Shown: positions 62,227 through 64,000 of the stretch, one piece after another
Numbering within the stretch: position 1 is the stretch's first letter
How the letters are laid out: each line of letters starts with the position of its first letter
Assembly: GCA_009780025.1 (NCBI GenBank)
Contig: WRAV01000005.1
Span: forward strand, 20,918-84,917
Length of the DNA: 64,000 bases
DNA from: Oscillospiraceae bacterium
GTDB taxonomy: Bacteria > Bacillota > Clostridia > Oscillospirales > Ruminococcaceae
Reading direction: 5' to 3'
Notes under the pieces: model-generated
What the model was told of the DNA's origin: nothing
Database searches by the model: none
Seen by the model: the letters and a program-made list of their open reading frames with translations, nothing else
Program-made: the position numbers and the translations under genes

Positions 62227-62943
62227 GTGCGCTGTAATCTTTTGGATGTCGAAGGCTGCCATAATGTGCGCGATATTGGCGGTTACCTCACCGGCGCGGG
62301 AAAAGCGCTCAAGCATCTGCGATTTATCCGTTCGGGCTTTCTTTTTGGTTTGACCAAGCAAGGGAAGGCACAGCTGCTCGACTTGGGCGTTCGCTGTGTA
62401 ATTGACTTGCGCTCCCATAGGGAAGTTAGCTTGTACCCCGACGCGGTTGTGGGGGATTCTCACTTTAGCTGGCACCACTTGCCAATGCTCGACTATATTT
62501 ATTCCAGCAGGGCCCAGGATTTGCCCGACTCTTTCCCCCCCTCCCTAGAGGAGATGTACATAAGCCTGCTAGAGGAGAGCAGGGCCGGTTTTAGGCAGCT
62601 GTTCGAGCTGTTCGCTCACCCCGGCCACCAGAGCTATATCTTCCATTGCACGGCGGGCAAAGACCGCACCGGCATAGTGGCCGCCCTGCTTTTATCCCTT
62701 GCCGGAGTGGACGAGCAAGCAATTATAGAGGACTATGCACACAGCGAAGAGTTGCTGCGCGATTTTGTCTCCAAAGTAGATTTAGGTAGCCTGCCAAAGT
62801 ATGTTTTGACCTCCCGCCCTCAGACAATGCAGGTACTCCTTAGTCACCTGAAGACGCAGTATGGCGGAACGCAAGGTTATCTAAGCGAGATCGGCGTTGA
62901 CACCATCATTCAAGCCGAAGTTCTAAAGAAGCTTTTGGATTAA
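62227..62943 (+). CDS. Tyrosine-protein phosphatase, dual-specificity-like
   Basis: 238 residues from GTG 62227 (AAGGAGGG upstream). N-terminal NVRDIGGYLT and FIRSGFLF motifs of the Tyr_phosphatase_3 family; catalytic P-loop HCTAGKDRTG with nucleophilic Cys near 140 and Arg. Likely removes phosphate from protein tyrosine or from phosphoinositide-like substrates. No kinase nearby. Confidence 0.9.
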   Translation: MRCNLLDVEGCHNVRDIGGYLTGAGKALKHLRFIRSGFLFGLTKQGKAQLLDLGVRCVIDLRSHREVSLYPDAVVGDSHFSWHHLPMLDYIYSSRAQDLPDSFPPSLEEMYISLLEESRAGFRQLFELFAHPGHQSYIFHCTAGKDRTGIVAALLLSLAGVDEQAIIEDYAHSEELLRDFVSKVDLGSLPKYVLTSRPQTMQVLLSHLKTQYGGTQGYLSEIGVDTIIQAEVLKKLLD

Positions 62944-63025
62944 TGCTCAAAGGCTTCCCTTGGCATGCGGTTCCCGCACTGAAAGACATTTAGCGACACC
63001 TCATCCAGAAAAGTCTTATCCCCCC

Positions 63026-63054
63026 TTTACATCCGCCGAAAAAGCTGGTATAAT
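63026..63054 (+). promoter_or_regulatory. Promoter of the tRNA-Ser gene
   Basis: TTTACA, 17-bp spacer, TATAAT with an extended TGG, 38 bases upstream of the tRNA. Confidence 0.7.
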
Positions 63055-63091
63055 GTGAATCTAATATACGTTTATTTTACGCTAGTAACTT

Positions 63092-63184
63092 GGAGAAGTA
63101 CTCAAGTTGGTGACGAGGCGCCCCTGCTAAGGGTGTAGGTCGGTTTACGCCGGCGCGAGGGTTCGAGTCCCTCCTTCTCCGCCA
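63092..63184 (+). tRNA. tRNA-Ser(GCU)
   Basis: 93 nt. Acceptor stem GGAGAAG/CTTCTCC, long variable arm (TAGGTCGGTTTACGCCGGCG), anticodon GCT in CCCTGCTAAGGG, T-arm GGGTTCGAGTCCC, discriminator G and an encoded CCA. The class II shape and anticodon fix serine. Confidence 0.95.
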
Positions 63185-63192
63185 GGAATATG

Positions 63193-63224
63193 TCAAGCCC
63201 ACGACAAAAAAGTCGTGGGCTTGA
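63193..63224 (+). terminator. Hairpin after tRNA-Ser (copy 1 of a duplicated hairpin)
   Basis: CAAGCCCACGAC-A6-GTCGTGGGCTTG, 12-bp perfect stem. An inverted copy with an almost identical loop lies at 63813-63841. Confidence 0.6.
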
Positions 63225-63275
63225 ATACTTGCTTTGGCGTATATCTAAAAAGAAAGCATTCTAAAGTATCCATTA

Positions 63276-63301
63276 GTACCCCGCTGCAAACAGCGGGGTA
63301 C
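63276..63301. terminator. Perfect GTACCCCGCTG hairpin
   Basis: GTACCCCGCTG-CAAA-CAGCGGGGTAC. Could act as a terminator on either strand; on the minus strand no T-run follows. Confidence 0.45.
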
Positions 63302-63421
63302 TTTACTTCCTACCACTTGAAAGGCCCCACCTACTAGGCTACACTTCAGAATAGAGAGAAAACTAGCTCTGCCCTGTTTCGTGTGGGGCAACGTAGAAAT
63401 TTTATAATTGTGGAGATGCAT

Positions 63422-63643
63422 ATGAACAGGATTATTTCACATGCGCTTTTTGTGGCGGGACTGATTTTAGTCGGCATGTCCTTGTTTTGTATTTTTCAAA
63501 TTGTCCGTTTAAGTCTTTGGGAAGATGTCATTTTCAGAATCGTCAGCATAATGGCCTTTATCGGCGGCGGAGTTTTTATCGGTTTGAGCAGGGTTTTGAA
63601 AAATCAAGATGAACTTATTTCGATTGTTGCGAAAATCAAATGA
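63422..63643 (+). CDS. Small membrane protein, 73 residues
   Basis: From ATG 63422 with GTGGAG upstream. Two hydrophobic helices (about 5-25 and 37-58) joined by a short loop, then a charged C-terminus (RVLKNQDELISIVAKIK). Not recognised. Lies between the two copies of the same hairpin, which may be a cassette-like arrangement. Confidence 0.6.
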   Translation: MNRIISHALFVAGLILVGMSLFCIFQIVRLSLWEDVIFRIVSIMAFIGGGVFIGLSRVLKNQDELISIVAKIK

Positions 63644-63812
63644 GAATGAAGCTAAACAGAAAAATGACGGCGTACAAAATAAGCATACTGTGTATCAGCG
63701 GATAATCAGTTAGCATCGCACTTGTGCTTCAAAATAGTCACTGGTACTCACGAACTTGAAATTTCCCTTAAAAACGTCTTATTAAAGCATACGGCCTTAT
63801 ACTTTAATATAT

Positions 63813-63841
63813 CAAGCCCACGATTTTTTGTCGTGGGCTTG
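63813..63841. terminator. Hairpin, copy 2 of the duplicated hairpin
   Basis: CAAGCCCACGA-TTTTTTG-TCGTGGGCTTG; on the minus strand it reads nearly the same as copy 1 at 63193. Confidence 0.55.
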
Positions 63842-64000
63842 GTCAGCATGGAAAGGTGCAGAGTAACCATTTAGGGCAATCGGTTTGGAAAGGTAGCTGC
63901 GCCGCTCCATTTTGTCCAACCTTTGGAGTGCTCCATAAACTCTGCACACTTTTATTGACAAACACATACCATGAGTTTGGCTGTCGTTCCCGCATGGTAC
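63842..64000. other. Non-coding end of window with an imperfect inverted repeat
   Basis: GTGCAGAGT (about 63856) and ACTCTGCAC (about 63941) face each other with further weak pairing between. No gene start is seen before the window ends. Confidence 0.4.

Overview
The window looks like the chromosome of a spore-forming Firmicute of the class Clostridia. An Oscillospirales-like relative is my inference. Supporting signs are a GerA-type germinant receptor gene, perfect Spo0A boxes (TTCGACA), a SpoIID domain, a bactofilin, a dimeric glycyl-tRNA synthetase, TrpB2, DUF3781/DUF3784/DUF3788/DUF4367 proteins, strong Shine-Dalgarno sites and frequent GTG/TTG starts. It is mostly ordinary chromosome with housekeeping genes, cut by many short palindromic intergenic elements. 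No rRNA, CRISPR array, phage or transposase gene was seen.

Layout. 1-2.9 kb: 5'-truncated-by-window gerA gene, a RelB/MazF-type toxin-antitoxin pair whose toxin is frameshifted, a GNAT acetyltransferase and two small XRE regulators with operator-like repeats. 2.9-7.8 kb: two exported GHL10-type proteins, one fused to a zinc amidase and a BIG2 domain. 8-16.8 kb: zinc ribbon protein, gap, a histidine-kinase-like protein under a triple Spo0A-box promoter, a WYL regulator, tag, trpB2, yigZ, a PfkB kinase. 17-26 kb: glyQS, DUF3781, an immunity-like protein, aspS with an in-frame amber codon, a lipoprotein, a phosphoglucomutase and yifB/comM. 26-27.1 kb: a gene-free 1.2 kb stretch with a ~650 bp inverted-repeat element. 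27.1-32.6 kb: argCJBDF operon under a clear sigma-A promoter. 32.6-39.6 kb: methyltransferase, membrane and zinc-ribbon proteins, folC, a response regulator, MATE exporter and a REC-GGDEF protein. 40-44 kb: TAXI-type TRAP transporter operon. 44-49.9 kb: flavodoxin-like reductase, ECF sigma/anti-sigma pair, cupin, pyruvate kinase, TM2 protein and a His/Gly-rich lipoprotein. 50-57 kb: AEC transporter, then nifS-thiI-and a 1,193-residue fusion. 57-64 kb: bactofilin, htpG, DUF3788, a nitrilase-like protein without two catalytic residues, LUD protein, a tyrosine phosphatase, tRNA-Ser(GCU) and a small membrane protein.

Most notable. (1) 53383-56964 encodes one polypeptide that joins both CinA domains, a transmembrane segment, a class-B-sortase fold whose catalytic His and Cys are Asn and Ser, a Gln/Pro-rich stalk and an apparently intact SpoIID peptidoglycan glycosylase domain. 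It sits behind nifS and thiI. (2) aspS carries TAG where I would expect Gln. (3) A family of 70-90 bp palindromes ending in GTAGGGGCG/CGCCCCTAC has sequence-diverged but self-complementary arms. One of them supplies the argB stop codon, and an unrelated palindrome does the same for argC. (4) Spo0A boxes with 10 bp periodicity overlap the promoter of the kinase-like gene, and single boxes lie at yifB and at a small membrane protein gene.

Working together: the arg genes give ornithine and citrulline from glutamate (argGH are not here). NifS and ThiI form the 4-thiouridine tRNA branch. TAXI, DUF1850 and the fused permease form one carboxylate or amino-acid-type uptake system. The GHL10/amidase, SpoIID fusion, bactofilin and GerA genes point to envelope and spore-wall functions.
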